From contig NZ_CP030047.1 in the NCBI RefSeq assembly GCF_015291625.1, positions 8,736,501-8,800,500 of the forward strand: a stretch of DNA of 64,000 nucleotides. The letters run 5' to 3'. This document shows positions 1 to 9,745 of the stretch, in pieces (positions within the stretch are counted from its first letter, which is position 1; every line of letters begins with the position of its first letter). A program made the position numbers and the translations under genes. This stretch comes from Bradyrhizobium sp. CCBAU 53421 (GTDB lineage Bacteria; Pseudomonadota; Alphaproteobacteria; Rhizobiales; Xanthobacteraceae). The notes beneath the pieces were generated by a model. That model was not told where the DNA came from and did no database searches. It saw only the letters and a program-made list of their open reading frames with translations.

Positions 1-232
1 GACGCTCACCGTGACCGAATTCCTGATCCTGCAGGCGCTCGCCACCCGCCCCGGCGTGGTGAAGAGCCGCAACGCGCTGATGGACGCGGCGTATGACGAC
101 CAGGTCTATGTCGACGACCGCACCATCGACAGCCACATCAAGCGGCTGCGCAAGAAGTTCAAAGTGGTCGACGACGACTTCGAGATGATCGAGACGCTGT
201 ACGGCGTCGGCTATCGCTTCAAGGAAGCCTGA
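1..232 (+). CDS. chvI: Response regulator ChvI, C-terminal part (cut by window edge)
   Basis: Only the winged-helix DNA-binding effector domain (OmpR/PhoB type) is inside the window; the receiver domain lies upstream. The visible frame runs from base 2 and contains the typical recognition-helix stretch [16 protein letters not shown] and the closing hairpin [10 protein letters not shown]. It is assigned as ChvI because the next gene on the same strand is a ChvG-type sensor followed by hprK, EIIA and HPr, an order conserved in Rhizobiales. ChvI controls envelope, acid and symbiosis or virulence genes in this group. Partial, so start and length cannot be given. Confidence 0.85.
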   Translation, partial: TLTVTEFLILQALATRPGVVKSRNALMDAAYDDQVYVDDRTIDSHIKRLRKKFKVVDDDFEMIETLYGVGYRFKEA

Positions 233-336
233 TCTGCGCTACCGGAGCGGCTTGTTGACTGACAGGCTCCGCACGGCTGGGGTAAGCTTGGGCGACTGTC
301 TGCTTCGCGGGACGACATCCATACCAACCGGCAGCT

Positions 337-2151
337 TTGCCAGTGCTTGATCGAACGCAGCTCGAGCAAGGCCAGAACACCGAGGACGCGTCGCAGCTCC
401 TCGATCAAGAGGTCGTGGCCGACGATCTGGCGCGGGACAAAGGCTGGCGCCGACCGCTCGGCTGGCTGCGCCGCGCCGGTCAGTTCTTCTTCGCGCTGTC
501 GTTCTCGAGCCTGACGCGCCGCATCGTCTCGCTCAACCTCGCCGGCCTCGTCGCGCTCGTCGCCAGCATCCTCTATCTCTCGCAATTCCGCGCCGGCCTG
601 ATCGAGGCGCGGACGCAGAGCCTGCTGGTCTATGCCGAGATCATCTCGGAGGCGATCGCGGCGTCCGCGACCGTCGAAGGCAATACCGTCACCATCGATC
701 CCGATCGCCTGCTCGACCTCAAGCCCGGCGAGAGTTATGGCCAGCCGGATGAATCGGCGGATTTTCCGATCAACCCCGAGCGCGTCGCGCCGGTCCTGCG
801 CCGCCTGATCGCACCGACCAAGACGCGGGCCCGCATCTTCGACCGCGACGGCGGGCTGATCCTCGACAGCCGCAACCTGTTCGCGCGCGGCGACGTGCTG
901 CGCATGGAGCTGCCGCCGCCGTCGGAGAAGCCGTCGCTGTATGAGAAGACCAAGGCCACGATCAAGACCTGGCTCAACCGCGGCGACCTGCCGATCTACC
1001 GCGAACTCGGCCCGGAAGGCGGCAAGGGCTATTCCGAAGTCGCGCAATCGCTCGAGGGCATGAAGGGCAGCGCGGTGCGCGTCACCGATCGCGGCGCGAT
1101 CATCGTCTCGGTTGCGGTTCCGGTGCAGCATTTCCGCGCCGTGCGCGGCGCATTAATGCTGACGACGCAAGGCGACGACATCGACCAGCTGGTGATGTCC
1201 GAACGCCTCGCCATCCTCAAGATCGGCGGGGTCGCCTCCGCCGTCATGATCATGCTGTCGCTGCTGCTGGCGAGCACGATCGCGGGCCCGGTGCGGCGGC
1301 TCGCCGAAAGCGCCGAGCGCGTCCGTCACCGCATCCAGACCCGCGTCGAGATTCCCGACTTCACCGGACGCCGCGACGAGATCGGCCATCTCTCCGGCGC
1401 ACTGCGCGACATGACCAACGCGCTTTATAGCCGCATAGAGGCGATCGAGATGTTCGCCGCCGATGTCGCCCACGAGCTGAAGAACCCGCTGACCTCGTTG
1501 CGCTCGGCGGTCGAGACGCTGCCATTGGCGCGCAACGAGAACAGCCGCGCGCGGCTGCTCGCCGTGATCGAGCATGACGTCAAGCGGCTCGACCGCCTGA
1601 TCTCCGATATCTCCGACGCCAGCCGGCTCGACGCCGAATTGCAGCGCCAGGACATGGCGCCGGTCGATCTGCGCCGCCTTCTGACCACGCTGACCGGCGT
1701 CGCCAACGAGACGAGGCTCGGCCACGACGTCGCCGTCGAAGCCCGCTTCGAGGGCCGCGGGCCGACCGACACACTCTCGGTGCCCGGCCATGATTCCCGG
1801 CTCGGCCAGGTGATCTCGAACCTCTTGTCGAATGCGCAATCATTCTCCAAGCCGGGCGACAAGGTGCGCATCATCTGCCGCCGCACCCGCGGCGAGGTCG
1901 AGATCGTGGTCGACGACGACGGCCCCGGCATCGGCGAGGACGCGCTGGAGCGGATCTTCGAGCGCTTCTACACCGACCGGCCGCACCAGGGATTCGGCCA
2001 GAACTCCGGCCTCGGGCTCTCGATCTCCAAGCAGATCATCGAAGCGCATGGCGGACGCATCTGGGCCGAGAACCGCTTTGGTCCCGCGGACGCAGACGGC
2101 AAGCCCACGGTCGCCGGCGCCCGTTTCGTGGTCAGGCTGCCGACGCTATGA
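337..2151 (+). CDS. chvG: Sensor histidine kinase ChvG
   Basis: About 604 aa membrane sensor kinase. Two membrane segments are visible (about residues 60-80 and 297-318) enclosing a periplasmic sensing domain with ChvG-type features, then HAMP, a HisKA box with phospho-acceptor His379 in VAHELKNPLTSLR, and a HATPase domain with N box (VISNLLSNAQ), G1 (DDDGPGIG) and G2 (GLGLSISKQ). The start is TTG at 337; a GTG at 343 is an alternative. It lies about 100 bp after chvI and overlaps hprK by four bases (ATGA), so translation is coupled to the PTS genes. In rhizobia and Agrobacterium ChvG phosphorylates ChvI in response to acid or envelope stress; that role is taken from the family. Confidence 0.92.
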   Translation: MPVLDRTQLEQGQNTEDASQLLDQEVVADDLARDKGWRRPLGWLRRAGQFFFALSFSSLTRRIVSLNLAGLVALVASILYLSQFRAGLIEARTQSLLVYAEIISEAIAASATVEGNTVTIDPDRLLDLKPGESYGQPDESADFPINPERVAPVLRRLIAPTKTRARIFDRDGGLILDSRNLFARGDVLRMELPPPSEKPSLYEKTKATIKTWLNRGDLPIYRELGPEGGKGYSEVAQSLEGMKGSAVRVTDRGAIIVSVAVPVQHFRAVRGALMLTTQGDDIDQLVMSERLAILKIGGVASAVMIMLSLLLASTIAGPVRRLAESAERVRHRIQTRVEIPDFTGRRDEIGHLSGALRDMTNALYSRIEAIEMFAADVAHELKNPLTSLRSAVETLPLARNENSRARLLAVIEHDVKRLDRLISDISDASRLDAELQRQDMAPVDLRRLLTTLTGVANETRLGHDVAVEARFEGRGPTDTLSVPGHDSRLGQVISNLLSNAQSFSKPGDKVRIICRRTRGEVEIVVDDDGPGIGEDALERIFERFYTDRPHQGFGQNSGLGLSISKQIIEAHGGRIWAENRFGPADADGKPTVAGARFVVRLPTL

Positions 2152-2588
2152 GCGACAATTCAAGCGTGCACGCATCCGCCGTTCTGGTCGGCGAGCGTGC
2201 GGTGCTGATCCGCGGCCCGTCGGGGGCCGGCAAGTCGCGCCTCGCCTTCGATCTGATTCTCGCCGGACGCACCGGAGCGCTTCCGCCGGCCATTTTGGTG
2301 GGGGATGACCGTGTCCATCTCGACACAGCCGGCGAACAATTGTGGGTTCGCCCGGCACGGCAATTGGCCGGTCTGATCGAGATACGAGGCCTCGGAATCC
2401 GCCATTGTGCGTTCGCCGGCGAGGCCGTCGTCGGCCTGGTCGTCGACCTTGCTGCCGACGACGCCGAGCGGCTGCCGCCGCCCGAGGCGCTCAAGATCAG
2501 CATAAATGGTGTTTCAATACCGCGAATTCCCGTACCGGCCGGCTTCCAACCCCTGCCGCTGGTTGTCGCAGTGCTGACGACAACCTGA
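2148..2588 (+). CDS. hprK: HPr kinase/phosphorylase, short alphaproteobacterial form
   Basis: 146 aa protein containing only the catalytic half of HPr kinase. The Walker A loop GPSGAGKS is at about residues 25-32, followed by LVGDDRVHL and the RGLGI element typical of HprK. The N-terminal domain found in the roughly 310 aa Gram-positive enzymes is absent, as usual in alphaproteobacteria. It would phosphorylate the regulatory serine of the HPr encoded two genes downstream. Its ATG overlaps the chvG stop, tying envelope sensing to PTS regulation. In frame and complete. Confidence 0.92.
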   Translation: MSDNSSVHASAVLVGERAVLIRGPSGAGKSRLAFDLILAGRTGALPPAILVGDDRVHLDTAGEQLWVRPARQLAGLIEIRGLGIRHCAFAGEAVVGLVVDLAADDAERLPPPEALKISINGVSIPRIPVPAGFQPLPLVVAVLTTT

Positions 2589-2802
2589 AAGTTCATGTTC
2601 CCGTAATCTTGCGGCCAATTGTGGGAAGGGAATTGGTAACCATATCACATCCACTATCGCGTCGGATTTTGCCGGCGCAGCCTCCCCTCTCTACCGCCAG
2701 GAACCGGGAGACTAGCCAAGATGCCCTCTTGCGCAGGGCCTCTGGATGGTCAAAGTGGCGCGTTCGTGCGGTGCACCAAAGGGCGCCCGCGAGGAGTTTC
2801 CG

Positions 2803-3204
2803 ATGATTGGTCTAGTGCTGGTGACCCATGGGCGCCTTGCCGACGAGTTCAGAGCGGCGCTCGAACACGTCATGGGTCCGCAGAAACAAATTGAAGCAAT
2901 TACGATCGGAGCCGAGGACGATTCCGATCTCTGTCGCAGCGACATCATCGAGGCGGTGAACCGCGTCGATAGCGGCGACGGCGTTGCGATCCTCACCGAC
3001 ATGTTCGGCGGCACGCCGTCGAACCTTGCGATCTCCTGCATGAGCCGCCCGAAGGTGGAAGTGCTCGCGGGCATCAATCTTCCCATGCTGGTCAAGCTCG
3101 CCAAGGTTCGCGAGGAGCGCTCGTTGCCCGACGCGATCGCGATGGCGCAGGAAGCCGGCCGCAAATACGTCACCATCGCCAGCCGCGTTCTCGCAGGCAA
3201 ATGA
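2803..3204 (+). CDS. PTS EIIA component, mannose/fructose family
   Basis: 133 aa. The ATG at 2803 is preceded by a good ribosome site (GAGGAG at 2791) and starts the conserved strand MIGLVLVTHGRLADEF; His9 in this motif is the phospho-acceptor. DMFGGTPSN is another EIIA(Man) hallmark. An upstream in-frame GTG at 2746 would add 19 unlikely residues. No EIIB, EIIC or EIID genes are nearby, so this is a regulatory EIIA, as in other Rhizobiales, receiving phosphate from HPr. It overlaps the HPr gene by four bases (ATGA). Confidence 0.92.
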   Translation: MIGLVLVTHGRLADEFRAALEHVMGPQKQIEAITIGAEDDSDLCRSDIIEAVNRVDSGDGVAILTDMFGGTPSNLAISCMSRPKVEVLAGINLPMLVKLAKVREERSLPDAIAMAQEAGRKYVTIASRVLAGK

Positions 3205-3527
3205 GCGACGAGGCCCCGGGCGAAAACCATGTCGGCCCGGGCGTGCCAGCGGGCGCCATTTCGCGTGAACTCCTGATCGTCAACAAGCGCGGCCTGCATG
3301 CGCGGGCATCGGCGAAGTTCGTCCAGCTGGTCGAGCGCTTCAACGCCGAGGTCTGGGTGACGCGCGGCAGCGAAACCGTCGGCGGCACCTCGATCATGGG
3401 CTTGATGATGCTGGCCGCAGGGCCCGGCACCACCGTCATTGTCTCCGCGAAGGGCGACGAAGCGCAGCAGGCGCTCGACGCCATCGCCGAACTCGTCGCC
3501 AGCAAGTTCAACGAGGAAGGCACGTAA
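3201..3527 (+). CDS. ptsH: Phosphocarrier protein HPr/NPr
   Basis: 108 aa, somewhat longer than the usual 85-90 aa because of about 20 extra N-terminal residues. The active-site His33 lies in KRGLHARASAKF, and the regulatory serine target of HprK is Ser64 in GGTSIMGLMML. The start codon overlaps the stop of the EIIA gene, and the gene ends the chvI-chvG-hprK-EIIA-HPr run. Acts as the phosphate relay between EI(Ntr) (encoded elsewhere) and EIIA components. Confidence 0.93.
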   Translation: MSDEAPGENHVGPGVPAGAISRELLIVNKRGLHARASAKFVQLVERFNAEVWVTRGSETVGGTSIMGLMMLAAGPGTTVIVSAKGDEAQQALDAIAELVASKFNEEGT

Positions 3528-3566
3528 GGGCCGCCTCGCCCGCTACGCCAAGCGAAAGCCTAGCAC

Positions 3567-3666
3567 CGTCATCCTGAGGAGCGCGAAGCGCGTCTCGAAG
3601 GGTCGACGGCCACCAGCGGGGCCGTACATCCTTCGAGGCTCGCTCCGCTCGCACCTCAGGATGACG
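3567..3666. repeat. Palindromic REP-like intergenic repeat (CGTCATCCTGAGG family)
   Basis: The element begins CGTCATCCTGAGG and ends with the exact reverse complement CCTCAGGATGACG. Inner arms around CGAAGCGCGTCTCGAAGG and CCTTCGAGGCTCGCTCCG are also complementary in part, so it folds into a long hairpin. It sits between the HPr gene and the convergent GT39-like gene, where it could terminate transcription from both sides. Similar elements are abundant in Bradyrhizobium genomes. Confidence 0.85.
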
Positions 3667-3691
3667 GGAGCAGCACTGATGTCGCGAAGCG

Positions 3692-5305
3692 CTACTTCGC
3701 CGGCGGCACCAGATAGACTTTCCACGCCGTCGACGGACCGGGATGGCCGTTGAAGAAGCGCATGGTGGTCATCACAAGCGGCTCGGCATTCTTGGCATGC
3801 TCCGCCATCCACGCCTCGCAGGGCTGCAGGAACACCGGATCGGTGGTGTCGCAGACGCCGATGAAGCCGAGACGCCTGGCTTCGTCGAGCGAGGTCAGCC
3901 CCGACGACCACGCTTCGCCCGGCACCAGCGAGGCCGGATGATCCGGACTGTAGAACGTCATCGGCTCGCCGATGTCGGAGCGCGCGACGACCACCGCCCA
4001 GCGCGAATGGAATCTGTCCTGCCAGGTCTGGGTCAGCTCGCGCGCGAGTTCGGAGCGCGCGGCGTAGGTCGAGCCGCCGATCCGGTTGGACGCGATCTCC
4101 TGTGTGGCGATGCTGGGCGCGGCGATCAGCGTGGCGATCGTGGCCGCGAACCAGATCGCCGTGATGGCGAACAGCGCCATGCGCGGGAAACGCAGCGAGG
4201 GGATCGCAACCAATGCCAGCGGCACCAGGAAGAACAGCGGGATGCCCCAGTCGGTCTTGATGTAGACGGTGAATGCCAGCGCGCCGAGCGGCGGCCCGAT
4301 CGCGACGATCGACTGGATGATCCAGACGTTGAGCGCCTGCGGAAGATTGACGGCCGGATTGGGTCCGCGCGACCAGATCCGCGCCAGCACGTCCGACGGC
4401 CGCCACGGCACCGACCCCAGCAGCAGCGCCACGAGGCCCAGCACGACCGGGATCGCGAGCAGGCCGAGATTGTGCAGGATGTAGCCGATCACGAGCTGGA
4501 CGTTGAGCTCGCGGCTCGACAGCGCGTAGACGTCGCCGGCGTAGGTGAACGGCACGAAGTTCACCTCCTCCAGCCAGACCAGATGCGGAATCATCGCCAC
4601 GATCATCGTGCCGATCGCAACCCACGGCGCCGGCGAGCGCAGGAATTGCGTGCGCTGCGGATGGATCAGCGCTGCAAGCCCGATGGCGCCGATCATCGTC
4701 ACCACCCAGTACTTGGTCATCAGCGCCAGCATGCCGGCAAAACCGAGCCAGAGACCCGATTTGAAACTGCGTTTCTCGAACGCGTTCAGATAGGCCAGCA
4801 CCAGGAGCGGCAGCGGCACCAGCTGCGCAAGGTCGGCGTTGTATTTGAAGCCCTTGAAATTGAAGATCGGGTAGAGCGCGAGCATCACCACCATGAAGAA
4901 CGCACGGCGGCGATCGACGACGCGCAGCGCGATCAGCCAGCACACGACAAGCGCGAAGCTGACGGAGGCCATCGCGAGCGCATAGGTCGACCAGTTGGTG
5001 ACCGGGAAGATCCGGAACCAGACCCCGGCGATCCAGCCCGACAGCGGCGGATGCTTGCCATAGCCGAGCAGGAAGCGCTGGCCCCAGGCATAGGCCTCCG
5101 CGACGTCCATGTGGACGTCCTGCGCGGCCTTGAGCTTGACCAGGATCAGCGTCCACAGCAGCGCGTGAACCAGCGCGAAGCCGATCACGAACCACAGGCT
5201 GGTCCTGGGATCGATGGCGCGCGAGGCGATCCAGGCGGCGATCCGCCGGATCGTCAGCCTACGGGTGGTACGCCTTGCGGCAGGGAGCGTGGTGGCGGTC
5301 GACAT
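3692..5305 (-). CDS. GT39/PMT-2 family membrane glycosyltransferase
   Basis: About 537 aa from the ATG at 5305; in-frame ATGs at 5323 and 5362 are possible, none with a clear ribosome site. Roughly ten or more hydrophobic helices are visible. The N-terminal loop carries an acidic DVAEAYAWG stretch and the YGKHPPLSGW motif found in ArnT/PMT-like glycosyltransferases that use polyprenyl-phosphate sugars. Predicted inner-membrane transfer of a sugar to lipid A, another glycolipid or protein; the acceptor cannot be told. Convergent with the PTS genes, separated by the palindromic repeat. Confidence 0.8.
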   Translation of the reverse strand: MSTATTLPAARRTTRRLTIRRIAAWIASRAIDPRTSLWFVIGFALVHALLWTLILVKLKAAQDVHMDVAEAYAWGQRFLLGYGKHPPLSGWIAGVWFRIFPVTNWSTYALAMASVSFALVVCWLIALRVVDRRRAFFMVVMLALYPIFNFKGFKYNADLAQLVPLPLLVLAYLNAFEKRSFKSGLWLGFAGMLALMTKYWVVTMIGAIGLAALIHPQRTQFLRSPAPWVAIGTMIVAMIPHLVWLEEVNFVPFTYAGDVYALSSRELNVQLVIGYILHNLGLLAIPVVLGLVALLLGSVPWRPSDVLARIWSRGPNPAVNLPQALNVWIIQSIVAIGPPLGALAFTVYIKTDWGIPLFFLVPLALVAIPSLRFPRMALFAITAIWFAATIATLIAAPSIATQEIASNRIGGSTYAARSELARELTQTWQDRFHSRWAVVVARSDIGEPMTFYSPDHPASLVPGEAWSSGLTSLDEARRLGFIGVCDTTDPVFLQPCEAWMAEHAKNAEPLVMTTMRFFNGHPGPSTAWKVYLVPPAK

Positions 5306-5520
5306 GGCCTGTGCCTGAGGCATGACCCGGAAACGTGGAAAGCGGTATTCCGGAAGGGTCATGCCCGAATGGAAGTGGAAGCGCGATGAGTGAATGCTCA
5401 CCGGCACTTCAGCGCCCTTTAGCGCGTTTTTGTGGCCAGTGAAATCAGCTTGGCGTGAGAATGGCTCAAGAGCGGGATGGCTTTTCTTCGAATCGTCATC
5501 CCGCTCTATTTTCTTGTCTC

Positions 5521-5569
5521 GAGCACGATCTCTTCGGAAAGCCGCGGCACACTTTTCCGGATCATGCTC
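5521..5569. repeat. Inverted repeat related to the GATCATGCTC family
   Basis: GAGCACGATC at the left end pairs with GATCATGCTC at the right end with one mismatch, and the inner TTCGGAAA/TTTTCCGG arms also pair. It lies just downstream of the M15 peptidase gene (minus strand). The same outer sequence recurs at 63239-63269. Probably a dispersed intergenic repeat that may serve as terminator. Confidence 0.6.
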
Positions 5570-5581
5570 AAGCCGACCAGT

Positions 5582-6361
5582 TCACTTTTCGAGAAGCTCC
5601 GGCCGGTATTCGAAGTGCATGGTATCGTAGTGGTACCACTTGCCGCCCCAGATGAAGCCGTGGCGCTCGAAGATGTCGACGATCTCGCGCGGCATCCGGT
5701 TCTTGTAGGGGATGGTTTTGGCCTTGCCTTCCCCCTTGCCCGCCCACAGCCAGTAATCCGAGACCTTGAGGTTGAGGTCGATCGCCGCCGCATAACCGTG
5801 CATGCTCATCCGGCCGGTATCGGCAACAGTGCGACAAGACAGCACACCCGCGATCGGAAAGGCCGCGGCGCGCAGCGCCGGATCGAGCGCGTCGATCTCG
5901 GCGGAGACCCGCTTGAGACGCTCGGCGACGCCGTTGACCCGCGTCACCTGGACCGCCTTGCCCCAGGACCGCGGTAGCCAGGTGATCGTCACCAGGTTCC
6001 GCCGGACCTCGGCCGTGTTGCAGTCGCCATACATCTTCTTGAAGAAGGCCTCGTTGCGGAAGCGGCCGGGATCGACATTCGGGGCCGGCGGCGCCGCTGG
6101 CCCGGACGGATAAGGCAGCCGCATCTGGTCGAGGATCGAGGCATTGCGCAGCAGCTGATCGAACGGCTTGCCGGAGACGCCGTCATCGACCGGCATCACC
6201 GTGCCGTCGCGCCAGGTGATCGTGGTGTCGTCATGGGCGGCGAGCGCATCGGGATAGGCGCGCACCAGGCGGTCGAGCATCTCGCTGCTGCTTTGAGCGC
6301 GCGCAAGCGGCGGCAGCAGTGTCAGCAAGGCAACGATGCAGGCGGGCCAGCGCGCGGCCAT
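5582..6361 (-). CDS. Secreted M15 family D,D-carboxypeptidase-like metallopeptidase
   Basis: 259 aa with an N-terminal signal peptide (MAARWPACIVALLTLLPPLARA). The C-terminal half shows the zinc site of VanY/M15 peptidases: His and Asp in SMHGYAAAIDLNL and the second His in MHFEYRPELL. Predicted to trim D-Ala or cut peptide cross-links in the periplasm. Its ATG directly abuts the stop codon of the upstream caspase-like gene, so the two are almost certainly co-transcribed. Exact bond specificity is not deducible. Confidence 0.82.
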   Translation of the reverse strand: MAARWPACIVALLTLLPPLARAQSSSEMLDRLVRAYPDALAAHDDTTITWRDGTVMPVDDGVSGKPFDQLLRNASILDQMRLPYPSGPAAPPAPNVDPGRFRNEAFFKKMYGDCNTAEVRRNLVTITWLPRSWGKAVQVTRVNGVAERLKRVSAEIDALDPALRAAAFPIAGVLSCRTVADTGRMSMHGYAAAIDLNLKVSDYWLWAGKGEGKAKTIPYKNRMPREIVDIFERHGFIWGGKWYHYDTMHFEYRPELLEK

Positions 6362-7762
6362 TCAGCGTTTTCCGACCTGATCGATCAGCGCGACGTTGGC
6401 CTCCTCGATCGCGTTCAGCTTCGGATTCCAGCTGTTCGGCGCATACCAGGGAAAGCGCGAAAAATACGCCTTTAGATCGGCGGAGTCGAAATAGCGTCCT
6501 CGGCGGGCGAAGATCTCGTTGCGCGCGATCCGCAGCTCGTCCCGCGACAGCCGTCGCAGATCGGCGGGCGTCAGTAGACGCCGGTCGGAATCCGGGAAGA
6601 TGAAGCCGCTCGGCGCGGCACCGCCGCCGGATTCGAAGCGATCGATCAACGCGACATTGGCGCTCTCGATCGCACTGAGCGGCGGATCCCACGAGCGCGG
6701 CACGTACCACGCGAACCTGCTGAACCGCGCGGTCAGGTCGGGTGCGTTGAAGTAGCGTCCGCGACGCGCGAAGATCTCGTTGCGCGCAATCCGCAGGTCG
6801 TCCTTGCTGAGCGCCCTGAGATCGTTCTCCGACAACAGGCGGCTGTCGGAATCCGGAATGATGAAATCCGATTGCGTGCGCACCGCCGGCGACGCGGATG
6901 GCGGCGCGTTCTGCGGCGGCAGCGTCTGCTGCGGCGGGATCACCGTCGCCGGCGGATCGGCGGTCGCGACCTGGTTTGTCAAGTTCTGTGCCGGCGCGTT
7001 GCCGGCAAAATAGAACGCGCCGTCGATCGGCGAGGTCGAGACCCAGGGCTGCTGTGCGTTGCCGGTGGCGCGCTTGACGACGAGGCCGACCTGATTGAAC
7101 GCCTGCAGCACGTCGAGCCCAGGCTTCTGCACGACGTCGACGAGGGCGCGCGTGTAGGGGCTGTGACCGTCATCGCCGTCGAGCGCGACGTTGCCCGGCT
7201 GGGTCGCATACGACAGCAGCGTGCCCTCCGGCGCGCGGATCTGGGCGAGGCCACCGTCGGCGGCGCGCAGGCCGCGCCCGCCGAACGGATTGTTCCGGCA
7301 GGCGTCGAGGATGACGATGTTGAGCCGGGTGCCCGCGCCTTCCATCTGCCGCAGCACCAGGCCGACGTCGACCATCTGGAAATCGACATCGGCCTCGCGC
7401 GTGGGGTTCGCGGAGACCGGCACCAGATAGTTCGTGCCGCGAACCTGGATGCCGTGGCCGGCGTAATAGAACAGCGCGACATCCGCCCCCATCAGCTGGC
7501 TGCCGAAGCGCTGGATCGCGGCATCGAAGCCGGCCTTGTCGAGATCGACCTGGGCCTGCCCGCCGATGAGCGCAAAGCCGAGCCGCTGCAGCGTGCCGGC
7601 CACGAGCTCGGCATCGTTCTTCGGGTTCTGCAGCCGCGGCACGTTCTGGTAGGCCGAATTGCCGATCACCAGCGCGACACGCTTGTCGGCGGCCGCCGGC
7701 GCCGCGAACAACACGGCGAGCAATCCGGCGGCGAGAAGGGTCCAGCGCATCGTCAAATCCAC
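6362..7762 (-). CDS. Secreted caspase-like (C14) protein with two YARHG domains
   Basis: 466 aa. A signal peptide (residues 1-26) precedes a caspase p20-like domain: strand [12 protein letters not shown], catalytic His103 in YYAGHGIQ and Cys155 in [10 protein letters not shown] proline-rich linker follows, then two tandem YARHG domains (about 313-375 and 400-466) with near-identical cores [21 protein letters not shown] domains are extracellular modules of presumed cell-wall binding. Alternative start: ATG at 7750. Predicted arginine/lysine-specific orthocaspase exported to the envelope; co-transcribed with the M15 peptidase. Substrate unknown. Confidence 0.85.
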   Translation of the reverse strand: MDLTMRWTLLAAGLLAVLFAAPAAADKRVALVIGNSAYQNVPRLQNPKNDAELVAGTLQRLGFALIGGQAQVDLDKAGFDAAIQRFGSQLMGADVALFYYAGHGIQVRGTNYLVPVSANPTREADVDFQMVDVGLVLRQMEGAGTRLNIVILDACRNNPFGGRGLRAADGGLAQIRAPEGTLLSYATQPGNVALDGDDGHSPYTRALVDVVQKPGLDVLQAFNQVGLVVKRATGNAQQPWVSTSPIDGAFYFAGNAPAQNLTNQVATADPPATVIPPQQTLPPQNAPPSASPAVRTQSDFIIPDSDSRLLSENDLRALSKDDLRIARNEIFARRGRYFNAPDLTARFSRFAWYVPRSWDPPLSAIESANVALIDRFESGGGAAPSGFIFPDSDRRLLTPADLRRLSRDELRIARNEIFARRGRYFDSADLKAYFSRFPWYAPNSWNPKLNAIEEANVALIDQVGKR

Positions 7763-7912
7763 GATTTTCGGGCCGCCAGACCTAGCAGAAACATGCCCGA
7801 AAATCGATCATTGCAACCCTGCCGGAAACGCCCCCGTGATTCGCCGTCACACCCCTGCAAAATACCGCAATATGGTTGCCCGCGCGGGGGTGCGGATGCT
7901 ATCCCGCGCCCC

Positions 7913-9724
7913 ATGACAACTGCCCCGATTTCGAACATCCGCAACTTCTCCATCGTCGCCCATATCGACCATGGAAAATCGACCCTTGCCGACCGCCTGA
8001 TCCAGATGACGGGCGGCCTGTCGGATCGCGAAATGGCGGGCAAGGAGCAGGTGCTCGATTCGATGGATATCGAGCGCGAGCGCGGCATCACCATCAAGGC
8101 ACAGACCGTCCGGCTGAACTACCGCGCCAAGGACGGCGAGGATTACATCTTCAACCTGATGGACACGCCCGGCCACGTCGACTTCGCCTACGAGGTCTCG
8201 CGGTCGCTGGCGGCCTGCGAGGGTTCCCTGCTGGTGGTCGACGCCAGCCAGGGCGTCGAGGCGCAGACGCTCGCCAACGTCTACCAGGCGCTCGACAACA
8301 ATCACGAGATCGTGCCGGTCCTGAACAAGGTCGACCTGCCCGCGGCCGAGCCCGAGAAGGTCAAGCAGCAGATCGAGGACGTGATCGGCATCGACGCCTC
8401 GGACGCCGTGATGATCTCGGCCAAGACCGGCGTCGGCGTGCCCGACGTGCTGGAAGCGATCGTCACCCGCCTGCCGCCGCCGAAGGGCGACCGCGACGCG
8501 ACCTTGAAGGCGCTGCTCGTCGACAGCTGGTACGACGTCTATCTCGGCGTGGTCGTGCTGATCCGCGTGGTCGACGGCGTGATGAAGAAGGGCCAGCGCA
8601 TCCGCATGATGGGCACGGGTGCGGCCTACGACATCGAGCGCGTCGGCTTCTTCACGCCGAAGATGCAGCAGGTCGACGAGCTCGGCCCCGGCGAGATCGG
8701 CTTCATCACCGCGGCCATCAAGGAAGTCGCCGACACCCGCGTGGGCGACACCATCACCGACGACCGGAAGCCGGTCACCGAAATGCTGCCGGGCTTCAAG
8801 CCGGCGATCCCGGTGGTGTTCTGCGGCCTGTTCCCGGTCGACGCCGACGATTTCGAGACGCTGCGCGCGGCGATGGGCAAGCTGCGCCTGAACGACGCCA
8901 GCTTCTCCTTCGAGATGGAAACCTCCGCCGCGCTCGGCTTCGGCTTCCGCTGCGGCTTCCTCGGGCTGCTGCACCTCGAGATCATCCAGGAGCGGCTGTC
9001 GCGCGAGTTCGATCTCAACCTGATCGCGACCGCGCCAAGCGTCATCTACAAGATGAAGCTGACCGACGGCACCGAGCTCGAGATCCACAACCCGGTCGAC
9101 ATGCCCGACGTGGTCAAGATCGCCGAGATCGAAGAGCCGTGGATCGAGGCGACGATCCTCACGCCGGACGAATATCTCGGCAGCGTGCTGAAGCTGTGCC
9201 AGGACCGCCGCGGCGCGCAGAAGGAGCTCACCTATGTGGGTTCGCGCGCGATGGTGAAATACGATTTGCCGCTCAACGAAGTGGTGTTCGACTTCTACGA
9301 TCGCCTGAAGTCGGTGTCCAAGGGCTATGCCTCGTTCGATTATCATCTGACCGACTACAAGCCGGCCGACCTGGTCAAGATGCAGATCCTGGTCAACGCC
9401 GAGCCGGTCGACGCGCTGTCGATGCTGGTGCATCGGACCCGCGCCGAAGGCCGCGGCCGCGCCATGGTCGAGAAGATGAAGGAACTGATCCCGCCGCACA
9501 TGTTCCAGATCCCGATCCAGGCGGCGATCGGCGGCAAGGTGATCGCGCGCGAAACCGTTCGCGCGCTGCGCAAGGACGTCACCGCGAAGTGCTACGGCGG
9601 CGACATCACGCGCAAGCGCAAGCTTCTGGAGAAGCAGAAGGAAGGCAAGAAGAAGATGCGGCAGTTCGGCAAGGTCGACATCCCGCAGGAAGCCTTCATC
9701 GCCGCGCTCAAGGTGGACAGCTGA
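7913..9724 (+). CDS. lepA: Elongation factor 4 (LepA)
   Basis: 603 aa, normal length. The start at 7913 gives the canonical N terminus [24 protein letters not shown], with G1 (AHIDHGKST), switch I ([11 protein letters not shown]), G3 (DTPGHVDF) and G4 (NKVDLP) all present, followed by EF-G-like domains and the LepA-specific C-terminal domain ([17 protein letters not shown]). A ribosome-dependent GTPase that back-translocates or rescues stalled ribosomes. Transcribed divergently from the caspase-like gene with a 150 bp spacer that must hold both promoters. Confidence 0.98.
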   Translation: MTTAPISNIRNFSIVAHIDHGKSTLADRLIQMTGGLSDREMAGKEQVLDSMDIERERGITIKAQTVRLNYRAKDGEDYIFNLMDTPGHVDFAYEVSRSLAACEGSLLVVDASQGVEAQTLANVYQALDNNHEIVPVLNKVDLPAAEPEKVKQQIEDVIGIDASDAVMISAKTGVGVPDVLEAIVTRLPPPKGDRDATLKALLVDSWYDVYLGVVVLIRVVDGVMKKGQRIRMMGTGAAYDIERVGFFTPKMQQVDELGPGEIGFITAAIKEVADTRVGDTITDDRKPVTEMLPGFKPAIPVVFCGLFPVDADDFETLRAAMGKLRLNDASFSFEMETSAALGFGFRCGFLGLLHLEIIQERLSREFDLNLIATAPSVIYKMKLTDGTELEIHNPVDMPDVVKIAEIEEPWIEATILTPDEYLGSVLKLCQDRRGAQKELTYVGSRAMVKYDLPLNEVVFDFYDRLKSVSKGYASFDYHLTDYKPADLVKMQILVNAEPVDALSMLVHRTRAEGRGRAMVEKMKELIPPHMFQIPIQAAIGGKVIARETVRALRKDVTAKCYGGDITRKRKLLEKQKEGKKKMRQFGKVDIPQEAFIAALKVDS

Positions 9725-9745
9725 GGCGCGGTCACCGCCGCGCCT
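9724..9745 (+). terminator. Hairpin directly after lepA
   Basis: AGGCGCGG at 9724-9731 pairs perfectly with CCGCGCCT at 9738-9745 around a six-base loop; the left arm starts on the last base of the stop codon. No U-run follows, so it is a candidate only. Confidence 0.45.

Noticed and set aside
3743..5389. Long plus-strand open frame (about 548 codons) opposite the GT39-like gene
   Set aside because: Arg/Asp/Gln/His-rich composition without any domain; it is the mirror of a high-GC gene on the other strand, which has clear membrane helices.
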